Shown: positions 25,603 through 34,692, numbered from the stretch's first letter. The stretch is DNA of 64,000 bases from Microtetraspora fusca (GCF_001570365.1 NZ_BBYK01000042.1:250202-314201); one strand, 5' to 3'. A program made the numbers and translations. The notes: generated by a model from the letters alone, not told the origin.

Positions 25603-27515
25603 GACTCCTTGACCGCGTCGTACTCCGTCAGCTCGCCCTCGGTGAGGTACTTGCTGAGCTCCGTCCGGTCGAACAGGGCCAGCAGGTCAGCGCGCATCGA
25701 CGGCTGGATCCGCTCCTCGACGTCCACGGTGTCGCCGTCCGGCGTCGCCGAGCAGACCAGGAGCTTGCGCCGCCACTCGGGCGACATCTTGGGGTAGTCG
25801 TCCCTGGTGTGCCCGCCCCGGCTCTCCTCACGCAGGAGCGCGGCCCGCGCCACGCACTCGCTGACGAGCAGCATGTTGCGCAGGTCGAGGGCGAGGTGCC
25901 AGCCGGGGTTGTAGATCCGGCCGCCCGGGGACGCGGTGTGCTGCGCCCGCTCCTTGAGCTTCTCGACGGCGTCCAGCGCCTCGGAGATCTCCTCGGCCTT
26001 GCGGATGATGCCGACGAGGTCGTTCATCGTCCGCTGCAGCTCGTGGTGGACCTCGTAGGGGTTCTCGCCGCCCGACCGCTCCAGCGGCGCGAGCGCCTCG
26101 GCCCGCGCGTCCTCGACCGCCGCCTCGGACACGGCGGGCCGCCGTGCCAGGCCGTTCACGTACTCGGCCGCGCCGGCGCCGGCCCGGCGGCCGAACACCA
26201 GGAGGTCGGACAGCGAGTTGCCGCCGAGGCGGTTGGAGCCGTGCATGCCGCCGGAGACCTCGCCCGCCGCGAACAGTCCGGGCACGGAGGCGGCACCGGT
26301 GTCGGCGTCCACCTCGACGCCGCCCATGATGTAGTGGCACGTCGGGCCGACCTGCATGGGCTCCTTGGTGATGTCGACGTCCGCCAGCTCCTTGAACTGG
26401 TGGTGCATCGACGGCAGCCGCTTGACGATCTCGGCGGCCGGCAGCCGGGTGGAGACGTCGAGGAAGACGCCGCCCTGCGGTGAGCCGCGGCCCGCCTTCA
26501 CCTCGGCGTTGATGGCCCGGGCGACCTCGTCACGCGGCAGCAGCTCGGGAGGCCGGCGGTTGTTCGCCTGGTCGGTGTACCAGCGGTCGGCCTCCTCCTC
26601 CGTCGTGGCGTACTTGTCCTTGAACACGTCCGGCACGTAGTCGAACATGAAGCGCCGGTTCTCGGAGTTGCGCAGCACGCCGCCGTCTCCGCGTACGGAC
26701 TCGGTGACGAGGATGCCGCGCACCGACGGGGGCCAGACCATTCCGGTGGGGTGGAACTGGATGAACTCCATGTTGATCAGCTGCGCGCCCGCGAGCAGCG
26801 CGAGCGCGTGGCCGTCGCCGGTGTACTCCCAGGAGTTCGACGTGACGACGTAGGACTTGCCGATGCCGCCGGTGGCCAGCACCACGGCCGGGGCGTCGAA
26901 GACGACGAACTTCCCCGTCTCGCGCCAGTAGCCGAAGGCCCCGGAGATGGCACCGTTCTTTCCGTGCACGGAGCTGGCGTCCTTGAGCAGGCGGGTGATC
27001 GTGCACTCGGCGAAGACCTTGATGTACGCCTCGGGGTCGCCGTGCAGCTTCTCGTCCTCCTGCTGGAGCGCGACGACGCGCTGCTGCAGGGTGCGGATGA
27101 GTTCGAGGCCGGTGCGGTCGCCGACGTGGGCGAGACGCGGGTACTCGTGGCCGCCGAAGTTCCGCTGGCTGATCTTGCCGTCCTTGGTGCGGTCGAACAG
27201 CGCGCCCCACGCCTCCAGCTCCCAGACGCGGTCCGGGGCCTCCTTGGCGTGCAGCTCGGCCATCCGCCAGTTGTTCAGGAACTTGCCGCCGCGCATGGTG
27301 TCGCGGAAGTGAACCATCCAGTTGTCGTCGGAGTTGACGTTGCCCATCGCCGCCGCGGCGCCGCCCTCGGCCATGACGGTGTGCGCCTTGCCGAAGAGCG
27401 ACTTGCAGATGATGGCGGTGCGCTTGCCCTGCTGCCGCGCCTCGATCGCCGCGCGGAGCCCGGCGCCTCCCGCGCCGATGACGACGACGTCGTATTCGTG
27501 ACGCTCGATTTCCAC
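25599..27515 (-). CDS. Sdh1-type succinate dehydrogenase/fumarate reductase flavoprotein subunit
   Basis: This 638-residue catalytic subunit interconverts succinate and fumarate. Landmarks: dinucleotide fold VVIGAGGAGLRAAIEA at residues 9-24, the FAD-linking His in GKAHTVMAEGGAAAA near residue 46, substrate-site FHPTGM, THxHY-type HYIMGGVEVD, and NRLGGNSLSDLLVFGRRAG near the end of the FAD domain. The N-terminal MEIERHEYDVVVIG suits the Sdh1 branch. It is the middle gene of a three-gene minus-strand operon, 12 bp after the membrane subunit. Confidence 0.94.
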   Translation of the reverse strand: MEIERHEYDVVVIGAGGAGLRAAIEARQQGKRTAIICKSLFGKAHTVMAEGGAAAAMGNVNSDDNWMVHFRDTMRGGKFLNNWRMAELHAKEAPDRVWELEAWGALFDRTKDGKISQRNFGGHEYPRLAHVGDRTGLELIRTLQQRVVALQQEDEKLHGDPEAYIKVFAECTITRLLKDASSVHGKNGAISGAFGYWRETGKFVVFDAPAVVLATGGIGKSYVVTSNSWEYTGDGHALALLAGAQLINMEFIQFHPTGMVWPPSVRGILVTESVRGDGGVLRNSENRRFMFDYVPDVFKDKYATTEEEADRWYTDQANNRRPPELLPRDEVARAINAEVKAGRGSPQGGVFLDVSTRLPAAEIVKRLPSMHHQFKELADVDITKEPMQVGPTCHYIMGGVEVDADTGAASVPGLFAAGEVSGGMHGSNRLGGNSLSDLLVFGRRAGAGAAEYVNGLARRPAVSEAAVEDARAEALAPLERSGGENPYEVHHELQRTMNDLVGIIRKAEEISEALDAVEKLKERAQHTASPGGRIYNPGWHLALDLRNMLLVSECVARAALLREESRGGHTRDDYPKMSPEWRRKLLVCSATPDGDTVDVEERIQPSMRADLLALFDRTELSKYLTEGELTEYDAVKES

Positions 27516-27527
27516 TGTGATCCCTCG

Positions 27528-28328
27528 TTATGCGAACGGGAAGTTGATGACGCCCTTGGCGACCAGCCGGACGTAGAGGTCGGCGATCATGACCGAGAAC
27601 ATCGACGCCCAGGCGAATTGCTGGTGCTTGGCGTTGAGTTTCGACACGAACGTCCACGCCTTGTACCTGATCGGGTGCTTGGAGAAGTGGTTCAGGCGGC
27701 CTGCCGTGATGTGCCGGCAGGAATGGCAACCGAAGGTGTAGGCGAGAATCAGGATCGCGTTGACGAGGAGAATGATCGTTCCCAGTCCAACATGTCCCCA
27801 GTTGCCGTCTTTATCCCGGAACGAGAGAACCGCGTCATAAGTCAGGATCAGGCCGATGATGACGGCGAAGTAGAAGAAGTAGCGGTGGATGTTCTGGATG
27901 ATCAGCGGCAGGCGGGTCTCGCCGGTGTACTTGCCGTGCGGCTCGGCCACGGAGCAGGCGGGCGGCGACAGCCAGAACGAGCGGTAGTAGGACTTCCGGT
28001 AGTAGTAGCAGGTGAGACGGAAGCCCGCGGGCAGGCCGAGGATCAGCAGTCCCGGCGGCCAGGTGTACCAGTCGCCGATGGGTGCCAGGCCGAACAGTCG
28101 CGCCCCTTCGGGGCAGGCCGTCGCCAGGCAGGGAGAGGCGAAGGGCGCGATGTACGGCTCCGCCAGGTAGCTCTGGTCGAAGATCGCCCAGAACCCGTAA
28201 ACAAGGAATGTCATCAGTCCGGTGAATGTCAGCGCCGGCGCCAGCCACCATCGGTCGGTGCGCAGAGTGCGGACCTTGATCTGGGCGCGTTGCTTTCTGG
28301 CCGAGTTTTCGGCCGTTGTCTGGGTCAT
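27528..28328 (-). CDS. Sdh1-type succinate dehydrogenase membrane-anchor subunit
   Basis: I place the start at ATG 28328 (MTQTTAENSARKQ) because GGAGAGG lies seven bases upstream; the frame stays open to 28460 without a signal. The 266-residue chain has five or six hydrophobic helices and His/Cys-rich stretches, notably GCHSCRHITAGRLNHFSKH. This size and the single, fused-type anchor resemble Rv0249c of mycobacterial Sdh1. It first gene of the operon, read away from the kinase gene. Two CRP-like sites lie upstream. Quinone and haem ligands cannot be assigned safely. Confidence 0.85.
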   Translation of the reverse strand: MTQTTAENSARKQRAQIKVRTLRTDRWWLAPALTFTGLMTFLVYGFWAIFDQSYLAEPYIAPFASPCLATACPEGARLFGLAPIGDWYTWPPGLLILGLPAGFRLTCYYYRKSYYRSFWLSPPACSVAEPHGKYTGETRLPLIIQNIHRYFFYFAVIIGLILTYDAVLSFRDKDGNWGHVGLGTIILLVNAILILAYTFGCHSCRHITAGRLNHFSKHPIRYKAWTFVSKLNAKHQQFAWASMFSVMIADLYVRLVAKGVINFPFA

Positions 28329-28460
28329 CAGAGACCTCTCCACCTTCCGCGGTCCCTTTCCTGTACGCCGGGGGTCCGCGTCCATTCGTGTCGCGCCGGC
28401 CGATGCGCCACGAGGTGTATCAACGCCGTGTAACAACGCCGACGCCTGTTGGTGGGGCAT

Positions 28461-28466
28461 ACGTTA
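28461..28466 (-). promoter_or_regulatory. candidate -10 box of the Sdh1 operon
   Basis: TAACGT reads on the minus strand (complement of 28461-28466). If used, transcription would start near 28454, leaving a leader of about 125 bases. The CRP-like site at 28486-28501 would then be centred near -40, the usual position for an activator next to RNA polymerase. Confidence 0.35.
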
Positions 28467-28485
28467 CGACGCCGACAGGGCAAAA

Positions 28486-28501
28486 TGTGAGAAGGGTCAC
28501 C
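28486..28501. promoter_or_regulatory. CRP-like binding site 1
   Basis: TGTGA-GAAGGG-TCACC differs from the CRP consensus TGTGA-N6-TCACA at one base. It lies in the divergent region between the Sdh1 operon and the kinase gene. Confidence 0.55.
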
Positions 28502-28520
28502 CCCTATTTCGGCAAGAGAG

Positions 28521-28536
28521 TGTGATTGTCGTCACG
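28521..28536. promoter_or_regulatory. CRP-like binding site 2
   Basis: TGTGA-TTGTCG-TCACG again differs from TGTGA-N6-TCACA at the last base only. It is centred 35 bp from site 1. Confidence 0.55.
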
Positions 28537-28630
28537 TCCGGTCGAAGCGCAGGCACTATTCCCCCACATGTCCGGTTTTTCCTGGTGTTCTGGAAGACTT
28601 GCTCTGGCGAATGGGGAGGTCGAGGCCAGA

Positions 28631-30916
28631 GTGAGCGCGGTGAAATCCTTCGTCGCCCGTACCGAGCCGGGTCCGCGGCTCGCACGGCTGACCGTCGCCG
28701 TGGTCTTCGCGGGTTTCGCCTCTGTGTACGTGCTGGCGGCCGACGGCGTGGCGGCGGCGCTGCTGCCGCTGGGCGTCCTCGTGCTCCAGCTCGGACATGT
28801 CGTCCCCCGGTGGCGGCGCCTGCGCGGCCCGGTCGCGCTCGCCACGCAGGGAGTTCTCGCGGTGGTGGCGGTGCTCGTCTGCGGCGTGTCCGTCGGTCTC
28901 CTCGGCTTTCTCGCCGGGTCGCTGCTGCTCGTCTCCGCGTGGCCCGCGGCGGTCCTCGTGGTGGCCGGGGCGGCGCTCGTCCAGGCCACGCGTTCGGCGG
29001 GCGGGCTCGTGGTGATCGATTCCACGATCACCACGGCGCTCACCGCTCTCGTGATCTACGGTCTGACCCGGATGGCGGCGCGGGTGGACGAGGTCGCCGC
29101 GGCCCGGGTGCGGCTCGCGCTGGCGGCCGTCGCGGAGGAGCGGCTCCGGATCGCCACGGAGCTGAACGAGGGCATCGGGCGGGGGCTCGACGCGATCGAA
29201 CGCGGCGCGCGCCGGACCATGGGGTCGGCGGCGGCGGACGCGGCCGCGACCGGGCAGACGATAGGCGACGTCGCCGCCACCGCGCGGCGCTGCCTGGCCG
29301 ACGCCCGCTCGGCGGCCGCGGACTACCGGGCGCTGTCGCTCGCCCCGGAGGTGGCGACGGCGCGGGCGCTGCTGTCGGCGGCGGGGGTCGAGACGGAGGT
29401 GCGGATCGGTCACACCGAGCCGCTCGGCTCGGCCGGGGCGCTGCTCGCGACGGTGCTCCGCGACGCGGTCACCGACGTCGTACGGCAGGGAACCGCCCGG
29501 CACTGCCTGATCGAGACCGTGCACAGTGACGGCATGGTGCGGCTGCGGGTCACCAACGACGGTGTGCGAACGGCGGACGCGGGCGTCGAGGGGTTGGACG
29601 ACGTCATCGACCGGATGGCGGCGGCGTCGGGGGACCTGCGCGCCGGGCTCGATCCCGACGGCAGGTTCGGTGTCGAGGCCGCCATCCCGGCCACGCCGCC
29701 CGCTCCACCGCCACCGGACACCGCCTACGGCCTGTCGATCGCCCTGCTCGGCACGGTGGTCGCCGGATTCTGCGTCAAGGCGTTGCTCCTCGTCCCGGGA
29801 GATCTGGTGCTCCCGGCGGTGGCGTGCCTGGTCGTGATCGCGTACCTCCAGCTCCGGTCCGTGCGCGGGCGTCATCCGTACGCGTTGGCGGTCATGGCCC
29901 TGCTCGCCTATGCGCCGCTGTTGATGTTCGACCGGGCCTGGCTGGGCGTGGCCGGCTTCCTGGCGGGCCCGCTGCTGCTCGCGTTCCGCCCGGCGGTGTC
30001 GTTGCCGCTCGTGGCGGCCGTCATGGCGAGCGTGGCGACGGCCGCGACGGCGTTCGGGCTCCCGGCGGGAGCGGTCGTCAACTACACCGCCAGCACGCTG
30101 GTCACCGGGTTGGTGATCCAGGGCCTGGTCGGGTTGGCCCGGCTGGCCAAGGAGCTCCAGGACTCGCGGGAGGAGCCGGCCCGCGCCGCGATCGTCCAGG
30201 AGCGGCTGCGCGCCGCCCGCGACCTGCACGACCTCCTCGGACACAACCTGGCGGCGATCCTGCTCAAGTGCGAGCTGGCCCGGCGGCTGGCGGACGCCGC
30301 TCCCGAGCGGGCCCGCGCGGAGATCGCCGACGTCATCGTGATGGCCGGGCGGGCCAGGGCCGATCTGCGGGCCGCGTCGGGCGACCACCGCGAGATGTCG
30401 CTCGATGAGGAAGCGGAGTCGGCCCGTTCCGTGCTGGCCGCCGCCGGGATGGAGGTCCGACTCTCGCTCGGCCACGGGCCGCTGTCCGCTCCGGCCGAGA
30501 CCGTGCTTGCGACCGTTTTGCGGGAGGCCGTGACCAACGTGCTCAGGCACAGCTCCGCGCGGAGTTGCCACATCACGTCGGAGGTCTCCCAGGGCGTCGT
30601 ACGGCTCAGCGTGCGGAACGACGGGGTAGGCCCGAACGCGGGACGTGGCCGGCCGGGCTCGGGCATCGGCAACCTCACCGCCCGGCTGGCCGCGCTCGGG
30701 GGCGAACTGACCACGCGGGTGGAGGACGACGGCTGGTTCCGGGTGCGCGCCGTCCTAGATCCAGCCGGCCTCCCGGGCGATGCGGACGGCGTCCGTACGG
30801 TTGCGGGCGCCGAGCTTGGCCACGATCGCGGTGAGGTAGTTGCGCACGGTCCCGGCGCTGAGGAACAGGCCGGCGGCGATCTCGGTCGCCTCGGCGCCGC
30901 CGGCGGCCAGCCGTAG
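28631..30916 (+). CDS. NarL-type histidine kinase made of two fused copies, the first copy lacking its phospho-accepting His
   Basis: GTG 28631 has GAGG five bases upstream. The 761-residue protein repeats one plan twice. Module 1 (about 1-355): five membrane helices, then a dimerisation helix EERLRIATELNEGIGRGL with Asn where the His should be, and a weak ATPase fold (VRLRVTNDGV). Module 2 (about 365-708): five more helices, then QERLRAARDLHDLLGHNL with His near residue 532, and an ATPase domain with REAVTNVLRHS, LSVRNDGVG and GSGIGNL. The last 54 residues are encoded opposite the 3' end of the response regulator gene and lack any known domain. It likely signals to that regulator and controls the adjacent ABC genes. 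Confidence 0.85.
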   Translation: MSAVKSFVARTEPGPRLARLTVAVVFAGFASVYVLAADGVAAALLPLGVLVLQLGHVVPRWRRLRGPVALATQGVLAVVAVLVCGVSVGLLGFLAGSLLLVSAWPAAVLVVAGAALVQATRSAGGLVVIDSTITTALTALVIYGLTRMAARVDEVAAARVRLALAAVAEERLRIATELNEGIGRGLDAIERGARRTMGSAAADAAATGQTIGDVAATARRCLADARSAAADYRALSLAPEVATARALLSAAGVETEVRIGHTEPLGSAGALLATVLRDAVTDVVRQGTARHCLIETVHSDGMVRLRVTNDGVRTADAGVEGLDDVIDRMAAASGDLRAGLDPDGRFGVEAAIPATPPAPPPPDTAYGLSIALLGTVVAGFCVKALLLVPGDLVLPAVACLVVIAYLQLRSVRGRHPYALAVMALLAYAPLLMFDRAWLGVAGFLAGPLLLAFRPAVSLPLVAAVMASVATAATAFGLPAGAVVNYTASTLVTGLVIQGLVGLARLAKELQDSREEPARAAIVQERLRAARDLHDLLGHNLAAILLKCELARRLADAAPERARAEIADVIVMAGRARADLRAASGDHREMSLDEEAESARSVLAAAGMEVRLSLGHGPLSAPAETVLATVLREAVTNVLRHSSARSCHITSEVSQGVVRLSVRNDGVGPNAGRGRPGSGIGNLTARLAALGGELTTRVEDDGWFRVRAVLDPAGLPGDADGVRTVAGAELGHDRGEVVAHGPGAEEQAGGDLGRLGAAGGQP

Positions 30917-31360
30917 GACGTCGGCCTCGCGTGGCGTCAGGGGGTTCGCGGCGAGGTCCCACGCGGCGACGGCCAGCGACGGGTCCAGGACGCGGCCTCC
31001 GGCGGCGACCGAGCGGATCGCCGCGACCAGATCGTCCGGCGGCGCGGTCTTCAGCAGGAACCCGTCGACCTGGGCGGTCAGCGCCCGGCGCAGGTCGCCC
31101 GGCCTGCCGTGCCCGGTGAGCATCAGCGTCCGGCACTCCGGCAGTTCGGCGCGTAGCTCCGCCGCCGCGGCGAGGCCGTCGAGGCCGGGCATGTCGATGT
31201 CGAGCACGGCGACGTCCGGCCGGTGCCGGAGCGCGGCGGGCACCACGGCGTCGCCGGAGCCGACCGCGTCCACCACCGTCAGGTCGGCCTCCAGCTCCAG
31301 CAGCGCGACGAGCGCTCCGCGCACCACGTGCTGATCCTCGGCCAGCAGAACCTTGATCAC
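30755..31360 (-). CDS. NarL/FixJ-type response regulator
   Basis: The 201-residue protein has a receiver domain (acidic pair AEDQ at 7-10, phospho-Asp in VLDIDMPGLDG near residue 54, Thr/Lys in LTGHG and LLKTAPP) and a LuxR-type HTH (NPLTPREADVLRLAAGGAEATEIA, then SAGTVRNYLTAIVAKLG). It reads toward the kinase gene and overlaps its 3' end by 162 bp on the opposite strand. The start GTG 31360 has no clear ribosome site. TAGACA seven bases upstream could be a -10 box. Likely target: the ABC genes that start 100 bp away. Confidence 0.92.
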   Translation of the reverse strand: MIKVLLAEDQHVVRGALVALLELEADLTVVDAVGSGDAVVPAALRHRPDVAVLDIDMPGLDGLAAAAELRAELPECRTLMLTGHGRPGDLRRALTAQVDGFLLKTAPPDDLVAAIRSVAAGGRVLDPSLAVAAWDLAANPLTPREADVLRLAAGGAEATEIAAGLFLSAGTVRNYLTAIVAKLGARNRTDAVRIAREAGWI

Positions 31361-31387
31361 GTCATTATGTCTACCCGTGTCCGACTT

Positions 31388-31400
31388 ATGACGACGTCAT
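31388..31400. promoter_or_regulatory. palindrome between response regulator and ABC genes
   Basis: ATGACG-A-CGTCAT is a perfect 13-base palindrome; ACGTCAT recurs at 31359-31365 next to the regulator start. A NarL-type dimer site is a reasonable guess. Confidence 0.4.
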
Positions 31401-31459
31401 GGTCGACTGGTGACCGGCTCTCTGGTCCGCGTCCGCCCCGATTCAGCAGGCTGAGGCGC

Positions 31460-32191
31460 ATGAACGACGCGGTACGGCTGGACGCCGTGAGCAAGGTGTA
31501 CGGCAAGGGGCAGGGGGCGGTCGCCGCCCTGCGGGAGGTGTCGATCGGCATCCCTCGCGGGGCGTTCACCGCCGTGATGGGGCCGTCCGGATCGGGTAAG
31601 AGCACCTTCCTCCACTGCGCCGCCGGGCTGGACCGGCCGACCTCCGGCTCCGTACGGCTGGGCGGCACCGAGCTGGCGGGGATGGACGAGACCCGGCTGA
31701 CGGAGCTGCGCCGTGACCGGGTCGGCTTCGTCTTCCAGGCGTTCAACCTGGTGTCCTCGCTGACGGTGGTGCAGAACATCACGTTGCCGCTGCGCCTGGC
31801 CGGTACGCCGGTGGACCGGGCCTGGCTGGAGGAGGTCGTCCGGCGGGTCAGGCTCGACGGCCGTACCGGCCATCGGCCCGCGCAGCTCTCCGGCGGCCAG
31901 CAGCAGCGGGTGGCGATCGCCAGGGCGCTGGTCACCCGGCCGGAGGTGGTCTTCGGCGACGAGCCGACCGGCGCGCTCGACACGATGACGGCGCGCGACG
32001 TGCTGACCCTCCTGAGAGACGTGGTGGACGGTCTCGGCCAGACGGTGGTGATGGTGACCCACGACCCGGTGGCCGCGTCGTACGCCGACACCGTGCTGTT
32101 CCTCGCCGACGGCCGCATCGTGGACACGATGAGCGCCCCGACGGCCGACAGGGTCGCCGACCGTATGACCCGGCTGGGAGCGTGGGTGTGA
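31460..32191 (+). CDS. MacB/LolD-type ABC transporter ATP-binding protein
   Basis: ATG 31460 has GAGG four bases upstream. The 243-residue ATPase has Walker A GPSGSGKST, Q-loop VFQAFNL, signature LSGGQQQRVAIARAL, Walker B VVFGDEPTGALD and H-loop MVTHDPVAA. The sequence is of the subfamily that works with FtsX-like permeases to export peptides or antibiotics. Its stop overlaps the permease start by one base. Divergent from the response regulator, 99 bp away. Confidence 0.93.
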   Translation: MNDAVRLDAVSKVYGKGQGAVAALREVSIGIPRGAFTAVMGPSGSGKSTFLHCAAGLDRPTSGSVRLGGTELAGMDETRLTELRRDRVGFVFQAFNLVSSLTVVQNITLPLRLAGTPVDRAWLEEVVRRVRLDGRTGHRPAQLSGGQQQRVAIARALVTRPEVVFGDEPTGALDTMTARDVLTLLRDVVDGLGQTVVMVTHDPVAASYADTVLFLADGRIVDTMSAPTADRVADRMTRLGAWV

Positions 32192-34668
32192 TGACCAGGT
32201 TCGCCCTGATGACGATCCGGGACCGCACGGCTGGTTTCGCCGGAGCGTTCTTCGCGCTGCTGTTCGCGGCGGCGCTCGTCTGCGCCTGCGGCGTCCTGCT
32301 GGAGACCGGACTGCGCGGCCAGGTGCGGCCCGAGCGGTACGCGGGCACTCCCGTTCTGGTCGCCGGGGACCAGAACGTCCGCGAGACGATCAAAAAGGAC
32401 AAGGGGGATGGCGAGGTCAAGACGAAGGTCAAGGCCAAGCCGCTGTCCGAGCGGGCCTGGGTCCCCGCCTCTCTCGCCGACCGGCTGGCGGGCGTCTCCG
32501 GGGTGCGCTCGGTGGTCGCCGAGGTGACCTTCCCCGTCCACTCCGGTGGTGCCACGTTCACCGGCCACGGCTGGGAGTCCGCGAAGCTGACCCCGTTCAC
32601 CCTGCGGGAGGGGCGGACACCGGAGGCCGCCGGGGAGGCGGTCGCGGACGCCGCGTCGGGACTCTCCGTCGGAGCGCGGCTCACCGTCGAGGCCGTGGGC
32701 GAGTACCGCGTGGTCGGTGTGACGGCGGAGGCGCTGGAGAGCGAGCGCACCTTGTTCTTCGGCACCGCGGAGGCCCACAGGCTGGCCGGGCTGCTGGCCG
32801 GGCGGGCGGACGACCGGGTCAGCGCGATCGGCGTCTTCCCCGAGGGGGATCTCGCCACGGTCCTGAAGGGCGTGAACGCGGTCCTGGACGGCAGCGGCGC
32901 GCTCACCTACACCGGTGTCGAGCGTGGCGCCGTCGAGTTCCTCGACGCCGAGAAGGCCAGGGTCAAGCTGATCAGCCTGGGCGGAGCCCTCGGCGGCACC
33001 TCGCTGCTGGTCGCGATCCTCGTGGTCGTCGGCACGTTCGCGCTGTCGATCCAGCAGCGCCAGCGGGAGATCGCGCTGCTCCGCGCGGTGGCCGCCACGC
33101 CCCGGCAGATCAGGAAGATGCTCGGCGGCGAGGCCCTGATCATCGGCCTGGTCGCGGGCATCTCGGGCGCCGCGCTGGGTGTCGGGCTGGCGTTCTGGCT
33201 GCGGTCGCGGTTCGTGGACCTCGGCGCGATGCCGCCGAACCTCGACCTGGTGCTGAGCCCGTTCCCCGTCTTCGCCGCGCTCGGGGCGACCGTGCTGGCG
33301 GCGTGGGCCGCGGCCCGGCTCTCCGCCCGCCGCACCGTCAGGATCCGCCCGGTCGAGGCGTTGGGTGAGGCCGCGCTGCGCCCGGCCGGGCTGCCCTGGG
33401 GCCGGCTGATGGCGGGGCTGCTCTGCGTCGGCGGGGCGATCACGCTCACGCTGGTGCTGTCCACGCTGTCGAGCGAGGCCGCGTCCAGTCCGGTGACCAT
33501 GCTGACCGCGCTGGTGTGGACGACCGCGGTCGCCCTGCTCGGCCCCGTCGTCGCGCGGGTCGCCGTCGCCGTGCTCGGAGCGCCGATGCGCGCCTTCCGG
33601 GTGGGCGGCCATCTCGCCGCCGCCAATCTGCGCGCGGGCACCGCGCGGCTCGCCGCCGTCGTCACCCCGCTCAGCCTGATGGTGGCGATGACCTGCACCA
33701 TTCTGTTCGTCCAGACGACCATGGGACACGCGGCCCAGGAGCAGGCCAGGGCCGGGACGCGTGCCGATCTCGTCCTCGGACCGCGCGTGCCCGAGGCGGC
33801 GGCGGACGCCGTACGGAAGGTGCCGGGCGTGACGGCGGTGACCGAGGTCCTGCGCACCTCGGTCCGGGTCGGCCTGGCCAAGTACGGCGCGCAGGGCGTG
33901 ACCCCCGCCGGTCTCACCTCCACGGTTGATCTGGACGTACGGGAGGGATCCCTGGATCGGATGGGTTCCGGCACGCTCGCGCTCAGCGGGAACGCGGCGG
34001 CCGGCCTGGACGCGTCCGTCGGCGACCGGGTGGCGCTCACCCTCGGCGACGGGACCCCCGCGACGCTCACGGTCGTCGCCGTCTACGCCCGCGGCTTGGG
34101 CTTCGCCGACGTCACGCTGCCGCACGACCTGGTCGCCGCGCACGTGGACGACCCGCTGGCCCGGACCGTGTTCGTGGCCGCGCCCTCGGTCGATCGAGCC
34201 GCCGTGGCCGCCGCGCTGCGCGACCACCCGGGCGTGCGCGTGCTCGACCGGGTCGAGGCGGTCGTCACGCCCGCCAACGCCGAGGTCAACTATGTGGCGA
34301 TGGGGCTGATCATCGCCTTCACGGCCATCGCGGTCGTCAACACGATCGCCATGGCGACGTGTGACCGGTCCCGCGAGCTCGCGCTGCTCCGTCTCGTCGG
34401 CGCCACCCGCCGGCAGATCATGCGGACGCTCCGCTGGGAGACCTCCGTCGCGCTGCTCGTCGCCGTGGCCCTCGGTACGGGCGTCGCGTCGGTGACGCTC
34501 TCCGCGTTCAGCGCGGGGATGACCGGATCGGCCACGCCGTACGTGCCGCTCGTGACCTATCTGGCGATCGTCGCCGCCGTGGCGGCGCTGGCCCTGACGG
34601 CCACTGTGCTCCCCGCCCGGATGGTCCTGCGTGCCAGGCCGGCGGACGTCATCGGGGCGAGGGAGTGA
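32191..34668 (+). CDS. FtsX/MacB-like ABC permease, large duplicated type
   Basis: This 825-residue permease has two FtsX units. Helix 1 is near the N-terminus (FAGAFFALLFAAALVCACGVLLE), followed by an outside domain (about 45-250), three helices (SLLVAILVVVGTFAL, LIIGLVAGISGAALGVGLAFW, VFAALGATVLAAWAAARL), a middle pair, a second outside domain (about 515-700) and three closing helices (AMGLIIAFTAIAVVNTIAM onward). A Lys/Asp-rich patch (KKDKGDGEVKTKVKAKP) near residue 67 is unusual. It is paired with the ATPase just before it. Substrate unknown; the two-component genes beside it suggest a response to cell-envelope stress. Confidence 0.9.
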   Translation: MTRFALMTIRDRTAGFAGAFFALLFAAALVCACGVLLETGLRGQVRPERYAGTPVLVAGDQNVRETIKKDKGDGEVKTKVKAKPLSERAWVPASLADRLAGVSGVRSVVAEVTFPVHSGGATFTGHGWESAKLTPFTLREGRTPEAAGEAVADAASGLSVGARLTVEAVGEYRVVGVTAEALESERTLFFGTAEAHRLAGLLAGRADDRVSAIGVFPEGDLATVLKGVNAVLDGSGALTYTGVERGAVEFLDAEKARVKLISLGGALGGTSLLVAILVVVGTFALSIQQRQREIALLRAVAATPRQIRKMLGGEALIIGLVAGISGAALGVGLAFWLRSRFVDLGAMPPNLDLVLSPFPVFAALGATVLAAWAAARLSARRTVRIRPVEALGEAALRPAGLPWGRLMAGLLCVGGAITLTLVLSTLSSEAASSPVTMLTALVWTTAVALLGPVVARVAVAVLGAPMRAFRVGGHLAAANLRAGTARLAAVVTPLSLMVAMTCTILFVQTTMGHAAQEQARAGTRADLVLGPRVPEAAADAVRKVPGVTAVTEVLRTSVRVGLAKYGAQGVTPAGLTSTVDLDVREGSLDRMGSGTLALSGNAAAGLDASVGDRVALTLGDGTPATLTVVAVYARGLGFADVTLPHDLVAAHVDDPLARTVFVAAPSVDRAAVAAALRDHPGVRVLDRVEAVVTPANAEVNYVAMGLIIAFTAIAVVNTIAMATCDRSRELALLRLVGATRRQIMRTLRWETSVALLVAVALGTGVASVTLSAFSAGMTGSATPYVPLVTYLAIVAAVAALALTATVLPARMVLRARPADVIGARE

Positions 34669-34692
34669 GCGCCCTTCGAGGTGGAGGGCGGC

